From Frankia sp. QA3 (GTDB lineage Bacteria; Actinomycetota; Actinomycetes; Frankiales; Frankiaceae): a DNA stretch of 64,000 bases. The stretch covers positions 6,331,605-6,395,604 of the forward strand of contig NZ_CM001489.1 in the NCBI RefSeq assembly GCF_000262465.1, written 5' to 3'. The translations under genes and the position numbers were made by a program. Below, piece by piece: positions 37,763 through 46,734 of the stretch. Every line of letters begins with the position of its first letter. Position 1 is the first letter of the stretch. The notes under the pieces were generated by a model that ran no database searches, had not been told where the DNA came from, and was given only the letters and a program-made list of their open reading frames with translations.

Positions 37763-38199
37763 CCGCGATCCGCCCCGCCCGCGTCGCTCGGGGACGTCGC
37801 CCGCCCGCCGGCCGTCCCCGGGCCCGGGTTCGCCGCAGTGCCCTGTTCCGTCATGTCTGGGATTGTCGCGCGCCGGACCGGCCGGGTTCGGACGATGGTG
37901 CCCGGAGCCGGCATGTCCGATCCGGTGGCGTGATGACCTGTCGCGTTCGGGACCTGCGCATCCGGGCTGGTGCGTGATCGCCGCGCGGGTGGTCGAGGGG
38001 GTAGGACGCGTGCCGCGACCACGTCATCCTCGGTAATCTGGATGCGCGTGCCCTCCGCCGTTTCGACCGTCAGTACGTGCGCTGACCATGACCGTAGTGT
38101 CCCGAGAACGTCACTGAGAGGTATCGGACCCGGGATGCGTCTGCGGATCATGACTCGCGCGCCGATGTCGGCCTGAGTGATGCGGACGACATACACCAC
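37759..38199 (-). CDS. Possible truncated acetyltransferase-associated N-terminal domain
   Basis: A 146-aa protein. Residues 8-70 (ADIGARVMIRRRIPG then GTLRSWSAHVLTVETAEG) resemble the small beta-barrel found at the N-terminus of an actinobacterial GNAT acetyltransferase beside fdxA. No acetyl-CoA binding motif follows; the rest is Pro/Thr/Arg-rich. It could be a truncated gene or a stand-alone barrel. GTG 38199; GTG 38196 is also possible. It is coupled to the SirB1-like gene by an ATGA overlap, which argues it is still expressed. It is divergent from fdxA. Confidence 0.6.
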   Translation of the reverse strand: MVYVVRITQADIGARVMIRRRIPGPIPLSDVLGTLRSWSAHVLTVETAEGTRIQITEDDVVAARVLPPRPPARRSRTSPDAQVPNATGHHATGSDMPAPGTIVRTRPVRRATIPDMTEQGTAANPGPGTAGGRATSPSDAGGADRG

Positions 38200-38284
38200 C
38201 AGCGCACGCCCTTGTTGTCGACACGGAACTGTCCATGTCGATACTAAGGACTCAGTCGCCCGCGAGCCCGAGGAGGAACAACCG

Positions 38285-38608
38285 GTGACCTACGTCATCG
38301 CGGAGCCCTGCGTCGATGTCAAGGACAGGGCCTGTATCGAGGAGTGCCCGGTCGACTGCATCTACGAGGGCGGACGGATGCTCTACATCCAGCCCGACGA
38401 GTGCGTCGACTGCGGGGCATGCGAGCCCGTCTGCCCCGTGGAGGCCATCTACTACGAGGACGACGTCCCCGACCAGTGGAAGGGGTACACGGACACCAAC
38501 GCCAACTTCTTCGAGGAGCTCGGCTCGCCGGGCGGTGCCTCGAAGGTCGGCGCACTGGACTTCGACCCGCCGGCGGTCGCCGCGCTGGCCCCCCAGGGCG
38601 AGTCCTGA
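38285..38608 (+). CDS. fdxA: Seven-iron ferredoxin
   Basis: A 107-aa cytoplasmic electron carrier. CVDVKDRACIEECPVDCI supplies the [3Fe-4S]-type cluster with the wide Cys spacing, and CVDCGACEPVCPVEAI the [4Fe-4S] cluster. The acidic C-terminus matches actinobacterial FdxA. GTG 38285 has an excellent GAGGAGGAA upstream. A TACTAAG at about 38242 may be the -10. dapC follows 59 bp downstream. Confidence 0.95.
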   Translation: MTYVIAEPCVDVKDRACIEECPVDCIYEGGRMLYIQPDECVDCGACEPVCPVEAIYYEDDVPDQWKGYTDTNANFFEELGSPGGASKVGALDFDPPAVAALAPQGES

Positions 38609-38667
38609 GCGGCTCTGGGAGGTCGGGCAACACCTCCGGAGTCCTGCGGTCACCAGCCCGTTCCCGC

Positions 38668-40269
38668 GTGCGGCTGCCCGACTTCCCCTGGGACCAGCTC
38701 GTCTCCTTCAAGGAGAAGGCCCGCGCGCACCCCTACGGGCTCGTTGACCTCTCGGTCGGGACTCCGGTCGACTCCACACCGGCCGTCGTGCAACAGGCGC
38801 TGGCCGGTGCCGCGGATGCTCCGGGCTATCCGCTGACGGTCGGCACCCCGGATCTTCGGGAGGCGGCGGCGGGCTGGTTGGCCCGCCGGCTCGGCGTCCT
38901 CGTGGATCCGGGTGCCGTCCTGCCGGTGCTCGGTACCAAGGAGCTGGTCGCCCAGCTCCCGGGGCAGCTCGGTCTCGAACCCGGAGACCGGGTCTGGGTG
39001 CCGACGCCGGCGTACCCGACCTATGAGGTCGGCGCCCTGCTCGCCCGGTGCGAGCCGGTCGTCGGCCCCGCGGACGGGGTGACGCTCGTCTGGCTGAACT
39101 CGCCCGCCAACCCGACGGGGCGGGTGCTGACGATCGACGAGATGCGGGCGGTCGTCACCTGGGCGCGCGAGCGGGGCGTCATCGTCGCCAGCGACGAGTG
39201 CTACATCGAACTGGGCTGGGAGAGCCGGCCCGTCTCCGTGCTGCATCCGGACGTCTGCGGCGGTTCCCACGAGGGCCTGCTCGCGGTGCACTCCCTGTCG
39301 AAGCGGTCCAACCTCGCGGGCTACCGGGCCGGATTCGTCACCGGTGACCCGGAGCTCGTCGAGGGGCTGATCGGGGTCCGCAAGCACGCCGGGTTCATGA
39401 TGCCGACCCCGGTGGCGGCGGCCATGGCCGCCGCCTACGCCGACGACATGCACGTCGCGGACCAGCGGGCCCGCTACGCCAACCGGCGGGCGGTGCTCGC
39501 GGCGGCGCTCGCGGTCGCCGGGTTCACCATCGACCACAGCGAGGCCGGCCTGTATCTGTGGGCCACCCGCGGCGAGGACGCGTGGGCGACGGTCGACGCC
39601 CTCGCCGGGGTCGGCGTGCTCGTCGCGCCGGGCACGTTCTACGGCGAGGGCGGTCGCAAGCATGTCCGGGTCGCGCTGACGGCGCCGGACTCCCAGGTGG
39701 CGACCGTTCCCGAGCGGATGACGATGCTGGCGCCGGCCGTCGTGGCGGGCCATCCCGGCGCCGGATCGCACCCGACCGGGCCGGCCGGCGGTCCACCGGC
39801 CACCGGCGGCTACCAGCAGTCCGGGCCCCCTGCGGGGTACGGCGGCCAGCAGGGCGGGTACGCCCCGGCTCCGGGTTACCCGGCCGCGCCGGCGCGGGTG
39901 CCCTACGAGTCCGCGGCAGGCTACGAGACCCGGCCCGTGTACGAGCCGCGACCGGGCTACGACGGCCAGCCCGGTTACGAGGGCCAGCCTGGTTACGAGG
40001 GCCAGCCCGGTTATGAGGGCCAGCCCGGCTACGAGCAGTCGCCGCGCTACGGGCGGCAGCCCGGCTACGGCGCCCGCCCGGGCGGCTACGACGACCCGAC
40101 CCGGTACGACAACCAGGCCGGGTACGACGCTGCGACCGGCTACGAGAGTCCCGCCGGCTACGACGACCCCGCCGGCTACGACGACCCGTCGACCGGCCGC
40201 GGCCAGCCCTCCGGGGCCGGCCGCGAGGCCGCCGGCGGCTCGTGGAGCGGCGAACCGGACATTCGCTGA
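38668..40269 (+). CDS. dapC: Succinyldiaminopimelate transaminase with Tyr/Gly-repeat tail
   Basis: A PLP class I/II aminotransferase that makes N-succinyl-L,L-diaminopimelate in lysine synthesis. SLSKRSNLAGYRAGF carries the PLP lysine (about K212), with SPANPTG and the NRRAVLAAAL region also present. The catalytic part ends at about residue 355. The remaining 178 residues are low-complexity, with GYEGQP repeated four times (DNA 39955-40035) and many other G-Y pairs. Orthologues are about 365 aa, so this is a real extension, in frame and without a stop. GTG 38668 has no clear ribosome site. A 30-bp palindrome follows the stop. Confidence 0.9.
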   Translation: MRLPDFPWDQLVSFKEKARAHPYGLVDLSVGTPVDSTPAVVQQALAGAADAPGYPLTVGTPDLREAAAGWLARRLGVLVDPGAVLPVLGTKELVAQLPGQLGLEPGDRVWVPTPAYPTYEVGALLARCEPVVGPADGVTLVWLNSPANPTGRVLTIDEMRAVVTWARERGVIVASDECYIELGWESRPVSVLHPDVCGGSHEGLLAVHSLSKRSNLAGYRAGFVTGDPELVEGLIGVRKHAGFMMPTPVAAAMAAAYADDMHVADQRARYANRRAVLAAALAVAGFTIDHSEAGLYLWATRGEDAWATVDALAGVGVLVAPGTFYGEGGRKHVRVALTAPDSQVATVPERMTMLAPAVVAGHPGAGSHPTGPAGGPPATGGYQQSGPPAGYGGQQGGYAPAPGYPAAPARVPYESAAGYETRPVYEPRPGYDGQPGYEGQPGYEGQPGYEGQPGYEQSPRYGRQPGYGARPGGYDDPTRYDNQAGYDAATGYESPAGYDDPAGYDDPSTGRGQPSGAGREAAGGSWSGEPDIR

Positions 40270-40270
40270 C

Positions 40271-40300
40271 GCCGCGGCCGGCCCGCGGGCCGGCCGCGGC
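40271..40300. terminator. 30-bp perfect palindrome after dapC
   Basis: 15 bp against 15 bp with no loop base left over, all G/C. It starts 1 bp after the dapC TGA. It could stop dapC transcription before the separate dapD promoter at 40393. No U-tract. Confidence 0.7.
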
Positions 40301-40405
40301 CACCGCCGCCAGGATCCCGCGCGGCCCGCGGTAACCGCGCGGGCACGGGGCGGGTGGGAGCCGCAGCGTAGCCGGTACCGTGGCCGACCTCGTAAGGTCG
40401 GGCCT

Positions 40406-41248
40406 GTGAGCGCACCCAACACGACCTTCGACTCCCCGATCGATCCCATCATCGACGAGCTGTGGGACCGCCGGGCCGACCTGACCCCTGACGACGCCGA
40501 CGCCCGCAAGACCGTCGTCGCGGCCGTCGACGCCATCGACGCCGGGGTCGCCCGCGTCGCCACCGTTGCCGCGGACGGCTCGGTCGTCGTCGACGAGCGG
40601 GCCAAGCGGGCGATCCTGCTGTCCTTCAAGGTGCTGCCGATGGCCGAGTCGGCCGCCGGAGACTTCCAGTACCACGACCGAATGCCGCTGAAGACCAGGT
40701 TTGACGGCGTCCGGGTGGTGCCGGGGGCCATCGTCCGCTGGGGGGCGCACGTCGAGCCCGGCGCGATCCTGATGCCCAGCTACACCAACATCGGCGGCTA
40801 CGTCGGCGCGGGCACCCTGGTCGACACCTGGGCGACCGTCGGGTCCTGTGCCCAGGTCGGCCGCAACGTGCATCTCTCGGGCGGGGTCGGGCTCGGCGGC
40901 GTGCTCGAACCGCCGAACGCGGTCCCTGTCGTCGTCGAGGACGATGCCTTCGTCGGCAGCCGGTGCATGGTCGTCGACGGGGCCAGGGTGCGCCGAGGCG
41001 CCAAGCTCGGCGCTGGGGCGATCCTGACCGCCTCCACCCACGTCTTCGACGCGAACACCGGCGAGGAGTACCCGCGCGGCGAGATCCCCGAGCGGGCGGT
41101 CGCCGTCGGTTCGAGCCGGCTGAGGTCGTTTCCCGGCGGCGAGTTCGCCATGCCGTGCATCCTGGTGCTGCGCACCCTCGCGGAGGGCGAGATTCACGAC
41201 AAGCTGGCGCTGAACGACGTTCTGCGCGAGCACGGCGTCGCCGGCTGA
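40406..41248 (+). CDS. dapD: Tetrahydrodipicolinate N-succinyltransferase
   Basis: Adds succinyl from succinyl-CoA to tetrahydrodipicolinate. It is a left-handed beta-helix trimer: GAHVEPGAILMPSYTNIGGY, GTLVDTWATVGSCAQVG and the following hexapeptide turns. The 280-aa length matches the actinobacterial type. GTG 40406 lies 7 nt after TAAGGT (40393-40398), so it is probably leaderless. The TGA stop is the first of eight in-frame TGA codons created by a 9-bp repeat. Confidence 0.95.
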   Translation: MSAPNTTFDSPIDPIIDELWDRRADLTPDDADARKTVVAAVDAIDAGVARVATVAADGSVVVDERAKRAILLSFKVLPMAESAAGDFQYHDRMPLKTRFDGVRVVPGAIVRWGAHVEPGAILMPSYTNIGGYVGAGTLVDTWATVGSCAQVGRNVHLSGGVGLGGVLEPPNAVPVVVEDDAFVGSRCMVVDGARVRRGAKLGAGAILTASTHVFDANTGEEYPRGEIPERAVAVGSSRLRSFPGGEFAMPCILVLRTLAEGEIHDKLALNDVLREHGVAG

Positions 41249-41316
41249 CCCGACTGACCCGGCTGACCCGGCTGACCCGGCTGACCCGGCTGACCCGACT
41301 GACCCGACTGACCGAG
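41245..41316. repeat. 9-bp tandem repeat of stop codons after dapD
   Basis: Seven units of CTGACCCGG or CTGACCCGA plus a partial unit. The period is a multiple of three, so TGA recurs in the dapD frame eight times. Read through in another frame it would give Leu-Thr-Arg repeats. Confidence 0.92.
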
Positions 41317-41367
41317 CCTGGCCCGGGGCCGGGGCCCTTGATACCTGTGGGCCGTAGGGTCGACGGC

Positions 41368-42447
41368 ATGGATCTGGACCTCACCGCCCCGGTCGGCGAG
41401 CTCACCCGGCAGCTGGTCGACGTGCCGTCCGTGAGCGGCGAGGAGGCGCCGCTCGCGGACGCGGTGGAGAAGGCTCTCGCGGCGGTCGACGGGCTGCGGG
41501 TCGCCCGCGACGGCGACGCCGTGGTGGCCCGGACCTTCCTCGGTCGGCCGTCGCGGATCCTGCTCGCCGGGCATCTGGACACCGTCCCGCTGGCGGACAA
41601 CCTCCCCGCGCGGGTGGTGGACGGGCGCCTCTACGGCTGCGGCACCTCCGACATGAAGGCGGGCGTGGCGGTCGCGCTGCGGCTGGCGGCCACCCTGCCG
41701 CTCACCGGCGCCGGTGCCGGTGCGCTGCGGCACGACGTCACCTGGATCTGCTACGACAACGAGGAGGTCACCGCCGACCGCAACGGGCTGCGCCGCCTTG
41801 CCGCGCGGCACCGGGACTGGCTGGACGCGGACCTCGCCATCCTGATGGAGCCGACCTCCGGGGAGGTGGAGGCCGGCTGCCAGGGCACTCTGCGCGTCGT
41901 CGTCACGCTGCCCGGCACCCGGGCGCACTCCGCTCGCTCCTGGCTCGGCGACAACGCCATCCACAAGGCGGCCGAGGTTCTGCGCCGCCTCGGCGAGTAC
42001 CGGGCCCGGACGGTGACCCTGGACGGGTGCACCTACCGCGAGGGGCTGTCCGCGGTCCGCATCGACGGTGGCGTGGCCGGCAACGTGATCCCCGACCTGT
42101 GCCGGGTCACGGTGAACTTCCGGTTCGCGCCGGACCGCACCCCCGAGGCGGCGCTCGCCCACGTCCGGGAAGTCTTCGACGGGTATGACCTGGAGCCGAC
42201 CGATCTGGCGGGCGGCGCGCCGCCCGGGCTCGCCGCGCCGGCCGCGGCCGCCTTCGTCGCCGCCACCGGCCGCGTCCCGGTGGCGAAGTACGGCTGGACG
42301 GATGTCGCGCGCTTCGCCGAGCTCGGCATCCCGGCGCTGAACTACGGCCCGGGCGACCCGAACCTCGCCCATACCCGCGACGAGTACGTGGAGCTCGCCG
42401 CGATCGACGAGGGCGAACGGCTGCTGCGCCGCTACCTGACCGGCTGA
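41368..42447 (+). CDS. dapE: Succinyl-diaminopimelate desuccinylase
   Basis: An M20 metallopeptidase-fold enzyme of 359 aa that releases L,L-diaminopimelate for peptidoglycan and lysine. GHLDTVP, GTSDMKAGVAV and the metal/base pair in YDNEEV are present, plus the dimer-domain GTRAHSARSW. ATG 41368 lies 7 nt after TAGGGT (41355-41360), so it is probably leaderless. With dapC and dapD it completes most of the succinylase branch. The polysaccharide island begins after it. Confidence 0.95.
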   Translation: MDLDLTAPVGELTRQLVDVPSVSGEEAPLADAVEKALAAVDGLRVARDGDAVVARTFLGRPSRILLAGHLDTVPLADNLPARVVDGRLYGCGTSDMKAGVAVALRLAATLPLTGAGAGALRHDVTWICYDNEEVTADRNGLRRLAARHRDWLDADLAILMEPTSGEVEAGCQGTLRVVVTLPGTRAHSARSWLGDNAIHKAAEVLRRLGEYRARTVTLDGCTYREGLSAVRIDGGVAGNVIPDLCRVTVNFRFAPDRTPEAALAHVREVFDGYDLEPTDLAGGAPPGLAAPAAAAFVAATGRVPVAKYGWTDVARFAELGIPALNYGPGDPNLAHTRDEYVELAAIDEGERLLRRYLTG

Positions 42448-43101
42448 CGGCCGCGGTGTATCACCGTGCGTCACTAGTATCGCGTTCCGTGGGATGGGCA
42501 TCGCTCGCGCCGTGCGTCCGCGTGCCCGCGGACCGATCGCCGGCGGCCCAGGTATCGGAAACCGCCCTTTTCTGCCGCGTTCCGTAACGGGTAACGCCCC
42601 CGCCGACGGCGGGTGAGGCGCCGGCCGACCGCGTCGGGGCCACTTCGCAGGGCTCTCGGCCCGGCCGGCCGGCATCCCTTTTCAGCCCGCTGGCGAACCT
42701 CTGAGCTGGGCAGACGTCCGTCCGGCCGGTGCTTGCCCCCCGTTGTGACGCTCAGCCGGAAGCGGCCCGGGGTTCCCGTCCGTCCGGCGTTCCCTCGACG
42801 GAGAAAAACGTCTCTGCCGGGGATTTCGCGCGAATCGGTCGAGCAGCGATTTATGTCACGCACGCGAGCCATCGCGCGATGCCTGCATAGATCTGCCGAT
42901 GCCGGGACGTTAGAGTTGGGTGTGCACGTACAGTGCCGGCCGGACGGGGGGTCCGCATGGCCGGTGATGCGGCGGGTCTGAGGGGCTCGGCCGGTGGCCG
43001 GGATGCATCGTCATGCACCGTGACCGGGGGCTGTCGGTGTTGTGCGGTCCTCTTTCCGCCGTCGTCGGCCAACGAGGTCGTGACCGTGGGGGGTCTGCCA
43101 G
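42448..43101. other. Left boundary of the polysaccharide island
   Basis: About 650 bp. The dapE side is GC-rich; from about 42800 the base mix changes. An open frame from ATG 42957 (70 codons, Cys-rich) overlaps the next start but has no family match. TACAGT at about 42930 could be a -10 for the sugar transferase. No gene is supported. Confidence 0.45.
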
Positions 43102-44931
43102 GTGACGGACACTGTCTTCAGCGATGCCAGGATCGGGCCGGGGAGCGACCCGAAGATTGGGTCCGATAACAATGAATCGGACAAAAGCGACGAAATTCGC
43201 GATGAACGTATACTGACCAACATCAGGCGGCGGTCGCTGCCCACGATGCCTCAACCTCCAGCGGAGTTCCGCGCGCAGACCGCCCAGTCCGCGACGGAAC
43301 GAGCGATCCCGGTGCAGCGGCTGCGCGCGCAACCCGGCACGCCCGGCGAATCAGGTGCCGCCGAGGAGAGTGACGACCCCGGCGAGCCCGGGCGCGCGGG
43401 GCGCCGGGGCGCCGGGAGAGGGACCGGCGAGGGCCGCGACGTCCTGCTCGATCCCGAGAGCCGCGCCGACGGCTTCCAGGGCTACCGGGCCCGGTTGCCC
43501 TGGGAACGCAGGTTCGGCTGGTTACTACTGGGTTCGGACGCGGCGGCCTGCGTGGTCGCCGCCGGCGTGGCCTACCTCGTGAGGTTCGGCGGTCTGGTCG
43601 AGTTCGATCTGAAGCCGGTGTCCGCGACGCCCTATGTGGTGATGTCGGTCGTGTTGCCGGTCATCTGGGTGCTGTCGATGTTCCTGGGGCGCGCCTACGA
43701 GAGCCGCTTCCTCGGCGGCGGGTCGGAGGAGTTCCGTCGGGTGCTCAACGCCGCCGCGCACCTGACCGCGGTCGTGGCCGTGCTGTCCTACGCGACCAAG
43801 GCAGAGCTCGCCCGCGCGTACGTCCTGATCGCCTTCCCAGCCGCGCTCCTGCTGACGGTGCTTGGCCGCTGTGCCGCCCGCGGTTACCTGCACCGCATGC
43901 GCCGCGGCGGCCGCGGCCTGCACCGGGTCCTCGTGGTGGGTGCCGGCGACTCGGCGGCGTCGCTCGTCCGGCTCGCGCGGCGCGACCCCACCGCGGGCTG
44001 GTCGGTCGTCGGCGTCGTGCTGGACCGCTCGCCCGGTCGCCACAGCCAGGACTACTCGGACCGTGGCGGCTTCGACTTGCTGGGCGTGCCCATCGTCGGT
44101 ACGTCGGAGAGCCTGCACACGGCCATCCGCGCGACCCGGGCGACCACCGTGGCGATCAGCCCGCAGATGGACGGCGAGACGCTGCGCCGGGTGCTGTGGA
44201 TGCTGGAGGGCAGCGACGTCGACGTGTTGGTCTCCTCGGCGCTGACGGACGTGACCGGCCCGCGGATCTCGATCCGTCCGGTGGCAGGCCTGCCGCTGCT
44301 GCACATCGAGGAGCCGGAACTGACCGGCGCCCGGCGGGCGATCAAGGGCCTGTTCGACCGGAGCGTCGCGGCGACGATCCTGCTGCTGTGCGCGCCGCTG
44401 TTCGTGACTCTGGCGCTGGCCGTCCGGCTGACCAGCCGTGGCCCGGCGATCTTCCGTCAGGTTCGGGTGGGGCAGGGCGGCGACCACTTCACGATGTACA
44501 AGTTCCGGTCGATGTACGTGGACGCGGAGGCGCGCAAGGCGGAGCTGGAGTCGCGCAACGAGCGCGCCGAGGGCCTGCTGTTCAAGATGCGCGACGACCC
44601 GCGGATCACCCGGGTCGGGAAGTTCCTGCGCAAGTGGTCGCTGGACGAGCTGCCCCAGCTGCTGAACATCGTCAACGGCAGCATGTCGCTGGTCGGCCCG
44701 CGCCCGCCGCTGCCCGCGGAGGTCGCCCGCTACGAGGACGACGTGCACCGCCGGCTGATGGTGAAACCGGGCCTGACCGGCCTGTGGCAGATCAGCGGCC
44801 GCTCGGACCTGGAGTGGGACGAGTCGGTGCGCCTCGACCTGCGCTACGTCCAGAACTGGTCACTGCCGCTGGACTTCTACATCCTCTGGCGGACCATGTT
44901 CGCCGTGCTCCGCCGGGAGGGCGCCTACTGA
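43102..44931 (+). CDS. Polyprenyl glycosylphosphotransferase (priming sugar transferase)
   Basis: It starts a glycan by adding a sugar-1-phosphate to the polyprenyl phosphate carrier at the membrane. The 609-aa protein has a disordered first 125 residues, four to five membrane helices (about 130-270), a Rossmann-like VLVVGAGDSAASLVRLA, then the catalytic C-terminus: GLFDRSVAATILLL, MYKFRSMYVDAE, and GPRPPLP with KPGLTGLWQISGRS. It belongs to the WbaP/CpsE type. GTG 43102. First gene of the island. Confidence 0.93.
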   Translation: MTDTVFSDARIGPGSDPKIGSDNNESDKSDEIRDERILTNIRRRSLPTMPQPPAEFRAQTAQSATERAIPVQRLRAQPGTPGESGAAEESDDPGEPGRAGRRGAGRGTGEGRDVLLDPESRADGFQGYRARLPWERRFGWLLLGSDAAACVVAAGVAYLVRFGGLVEFDLKPVSATPYVVMSVVLPVIWVLSMFLGRAYESRFLGGGSEEFRRVLNAAAHLTAVVAVLSYATKAELARAYVLIAFPAALLLTVLGRCAARGYLHRMRRGGRGLHRVLVVGAGDSAASLVRLARRDPTAGWSVVGVVLDRSPGRHSQDYSDRGGFDLLGVPIVGTSESLHTAIRATRATTVAISPQMDGETLRRVLWMLEGSDVDVLVSSALTDVTGPRISIRPVAGLPLLHIEEPELTGARRAIKGLFDRSVAATILLLCAPLFVTLALAVRLTSRGPAIFRQVRVGQGGDHFTMYKFRSMYVDAEARKAELESRNERAEGLLFKMRDDPRITRVGKFLRKWSLDELPQLLNIVNGSMSLVGPRPPLPAEVARYEDDVHRRLMVKPGLTGLWQISGRSDLEWDESVRLDLRYVQNWSLPLDFYILWRTMFAVLRREGAY

Positions 44932-45322
44932 GCCCAGACAGAGAAGGGTGCCCGTGGGGTCGATGCGGATCGGCGAGGGGCGCCTGGGAGCGGGTGGAGG
45001 CCGATCGGGTTTGGACAAGGGCCAAGACTGTGTCGATCGTGTGATAGAAACGAAAACGCGTGGTTACGCCGGAACGTCCATACGCACGGGCTGTGGATCA
45101 TGCCTTACTGGGATGGGCATCGCCGGACATGCGCTGCAGAGCGCACGGGTCCATCTCTTCCACTATCTCACTCCCAGCGATATTCTGGCTACGGAAATCC
45201 GTCGCACGGGAAGGCTGGGGCGGGTGTCCTAACCCACAGTAGGCGCGTTGTGCTTACTATTGGATTTTAGAGACCTATCGGTGTCACGCGAGTCGGCGTA
45301 GGCTAGATTTATCCATGTAAAC
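44932..45322. other. AT-richer spacer after the priming transferase
   Basis: 390 bp without a supported gene. Composition drops compared with the core. It probably holds the terminator of the transferase and part of the island promoter. Confidence 0.4.
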
Positions 45323-45338
45323 TGTGATCCTTCTCACA
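45323..45338 (+). promoter_or_regulatory. CRP/GlxR-type operator
   Basis: TGTGATCCTTCTCACA fits TGTGA-N6-TCACA exactly. A TAGCCT at 45360-45365 would put a start near 45372, so the palindrome centre falls at -41.5, the class II activator position. The operator precedes a small ORF and the first GT2 gene. Confidence 0.6.
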
Positions 45339-45381
45339 CGGTCCTGCTGTTTAGGTGCATAGCCTGACAGTGGGGGGTATC

Positions 45382-45540
45382 GTGACTTCCGGTGCGGTCA
45401 TCAGCTTTCTGTCGCGAAACTTAGGTGGCAGATTCGACGCCGACGGCCCGCGCGACGGGGAGGCCGGATCCGCTGCGTCAGGAAAGCTGACTTGCTTGCG
45501 GGTTTGGGCGGTAGCTGGCCGTAACGGGGGTGTCGGTTAA
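45382..45540 (+). CDS. Possible 52-aa peptide
   Basis: GTG 45382 follows GGGGGGT and lies about 10 nt after the inferred start of the CRP-box transcript. It encodes 52 codons beginning TSGAVISFLSRNLGG. No family. It may only be a leader or a chance frame. Confidence 0.22.
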   Translation: MTSGAVISFLSRNLGGRFDADGPRDGEAGSAASGKLTCLRVWAVAGRNGGVG

Positions 45541-45699
45541 ATTTCTGTTCCACTGAATTACGGCGGCCAGATCGCGGGTCGGCCCCTGAGGGCCTAACTT
45601 CCTTATCTGCCGGGCAACCGTGCCACATTGAAGTTTGCGGTCGCAAGTACCGCGACGGCTCTCAGTGATCTAGCAATGCAACGGAATCGGGGGGACTCC

Positions 45700-46566
45700 G
45701 TGCGGGGTCGAGCTACGCCGACTGTCAGCATTATCGTGCCAACTCTAAACGAAGCTCAAAACCTGCCGCACGTGCTTTCCCGTGTGCCACGTGACGCAGA
45801 AATCATCTTGGTCGACGGTCACTCCACCGACGGAACCGTGGAGGTTGCCCGCCGGGTTCGACCGGACGTGATTGTGACGCATCAAAACCGTCGTGGCAAG
45901 GGGAACGCTCTCGCCTGTGGATTCGCCGAGGCGAGCGGCGATATCATCGTCATGCTCGATGCAGATGGTTCGGCCGACCCTGCCGAGATCCCGGCATTTG
46001 TCAACGCGCTTGAAGCGGGCGCCGACTTCGCCAAGGGCTCGCGGTTCGTGAAGAAGGGTGGGAGCGCCGACATCACCCGCATTCGGCGACTCGGAAACCA
46101 CCTTCTGAATCTTCTCGTCAACGCGCTCATCGGCGCCGAGTTCACCGATCTCTGCTATGGGTACAACGCCTTCTGGCGGCGGGTCGTGCCGACCTTCGAT
46201 CTGGACAAGGGTGAGGCTGGTACGGAAAGGCAATGGGGAGACGGTTTCGAGATCGAGACCTTGATCAATATGCGAGCGGTACGGGCCGGACTCCGCATCG
46301 CCGAGGTCCCGAGCTTCGAGCATCCCCGCCTGCACGGCGCTAGCAATCTGAATGCCTTCTCCGATGGCTTCCGGGTGCTTCGTACGATTTTCGTTGAGTC
46401 ATCCGCGTCAAACAAAAAGTTCGCGGCGGCGGTTCGGAGTGAAAGCGAGCAGGTCCCGCCGCAGCGGAGCGCTGACGCCGTCCTAGCACTGAACGGTCTA
46501 AGGAATCAGCCTGAGCCGGTTGCGCTCCCACACGAGCGGCGAGTCCGGCAAGTGAATGTCGGCTGA
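45700..46566 (+). CDS. GT2 glycosyltransferase (DPM1-like)
   Basis: A 288-aa GT-A enzyme. VSIIVPTLNEAQNLPHVL opens the fold, VDGHSTDGT and MLDADGSADP carry the metal-binding acids, and FTDLCYGYNAFWRR the acceptor side. It resembles dolichol/undecaprenyl-phosphate sugar transferases. No C-terminal membrane helix. GTG 45700 has GGGGGG 5 nt upstream; ATG 45676 is the alternative. Confidence 0.88.
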   Translation: MRGRATPTVSIIVPTLNEAQNLPHVLSRVPRDAEIILVDGHSTDGTVEVARRVRPDVIVTHQNRRGKGNALACGFAEASGDIIVMLDADGSADPAEIPAFVNALEAGADFAKGSRFVKKGGSADITRIRRLGNHLLNLLVNALIGAEFTDLCYGYNAFWRRVVPTFDLDKGEAGTERQWGDGFEIETLINMRAVRAGLRIAEVPSFEHPRLHGASNLNAFSDGFRVLRTIFVESSASNKKFAAAVRSESEQVPPQRSADAVLALNGLRNQPEPVALPHERRVRQVNVG

Positions 46567-46734
46567 GGATCGGCTTAACGGCAGCAGCCGCCGACATCCA
46601 GCGATCGCCTGGTCGGAGTGGATACGCATTGGCGGACCACGGGACGACTGCAATAGGAGACGAAGCGAGACCCCGCTGATGACAACCTCGGAATTTTCGG
46701 CAGCATCGTCCCGGGCCCCCGAGACGCGTTCCTC
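46567..46734. other. Short spacer before the main operon
   Basis: 168 bp between the GT2 and GT4 genes. No terminator seen, so read-through into the operon is possible. Confidence 0.35.

Noticed and set aside
38650..40731. 693-codon minus-strand frame over dapC
   Set aside because: Created by the repeat tail and high GC; no motif.
42957..43169. 70-codon Cys-containing ORF before the priming transferase
   Set aside because: Overlaps the transferase start, has only a G-rich stretch upstream and no family match.
44932..45675. Riboswitch before the first GT2 gene
   Set aside because: I compared it by eye with c-di-GMP, c-di-AMP and cobalamin types and saw no conserved core; only a CRP-type palindrome stands out.
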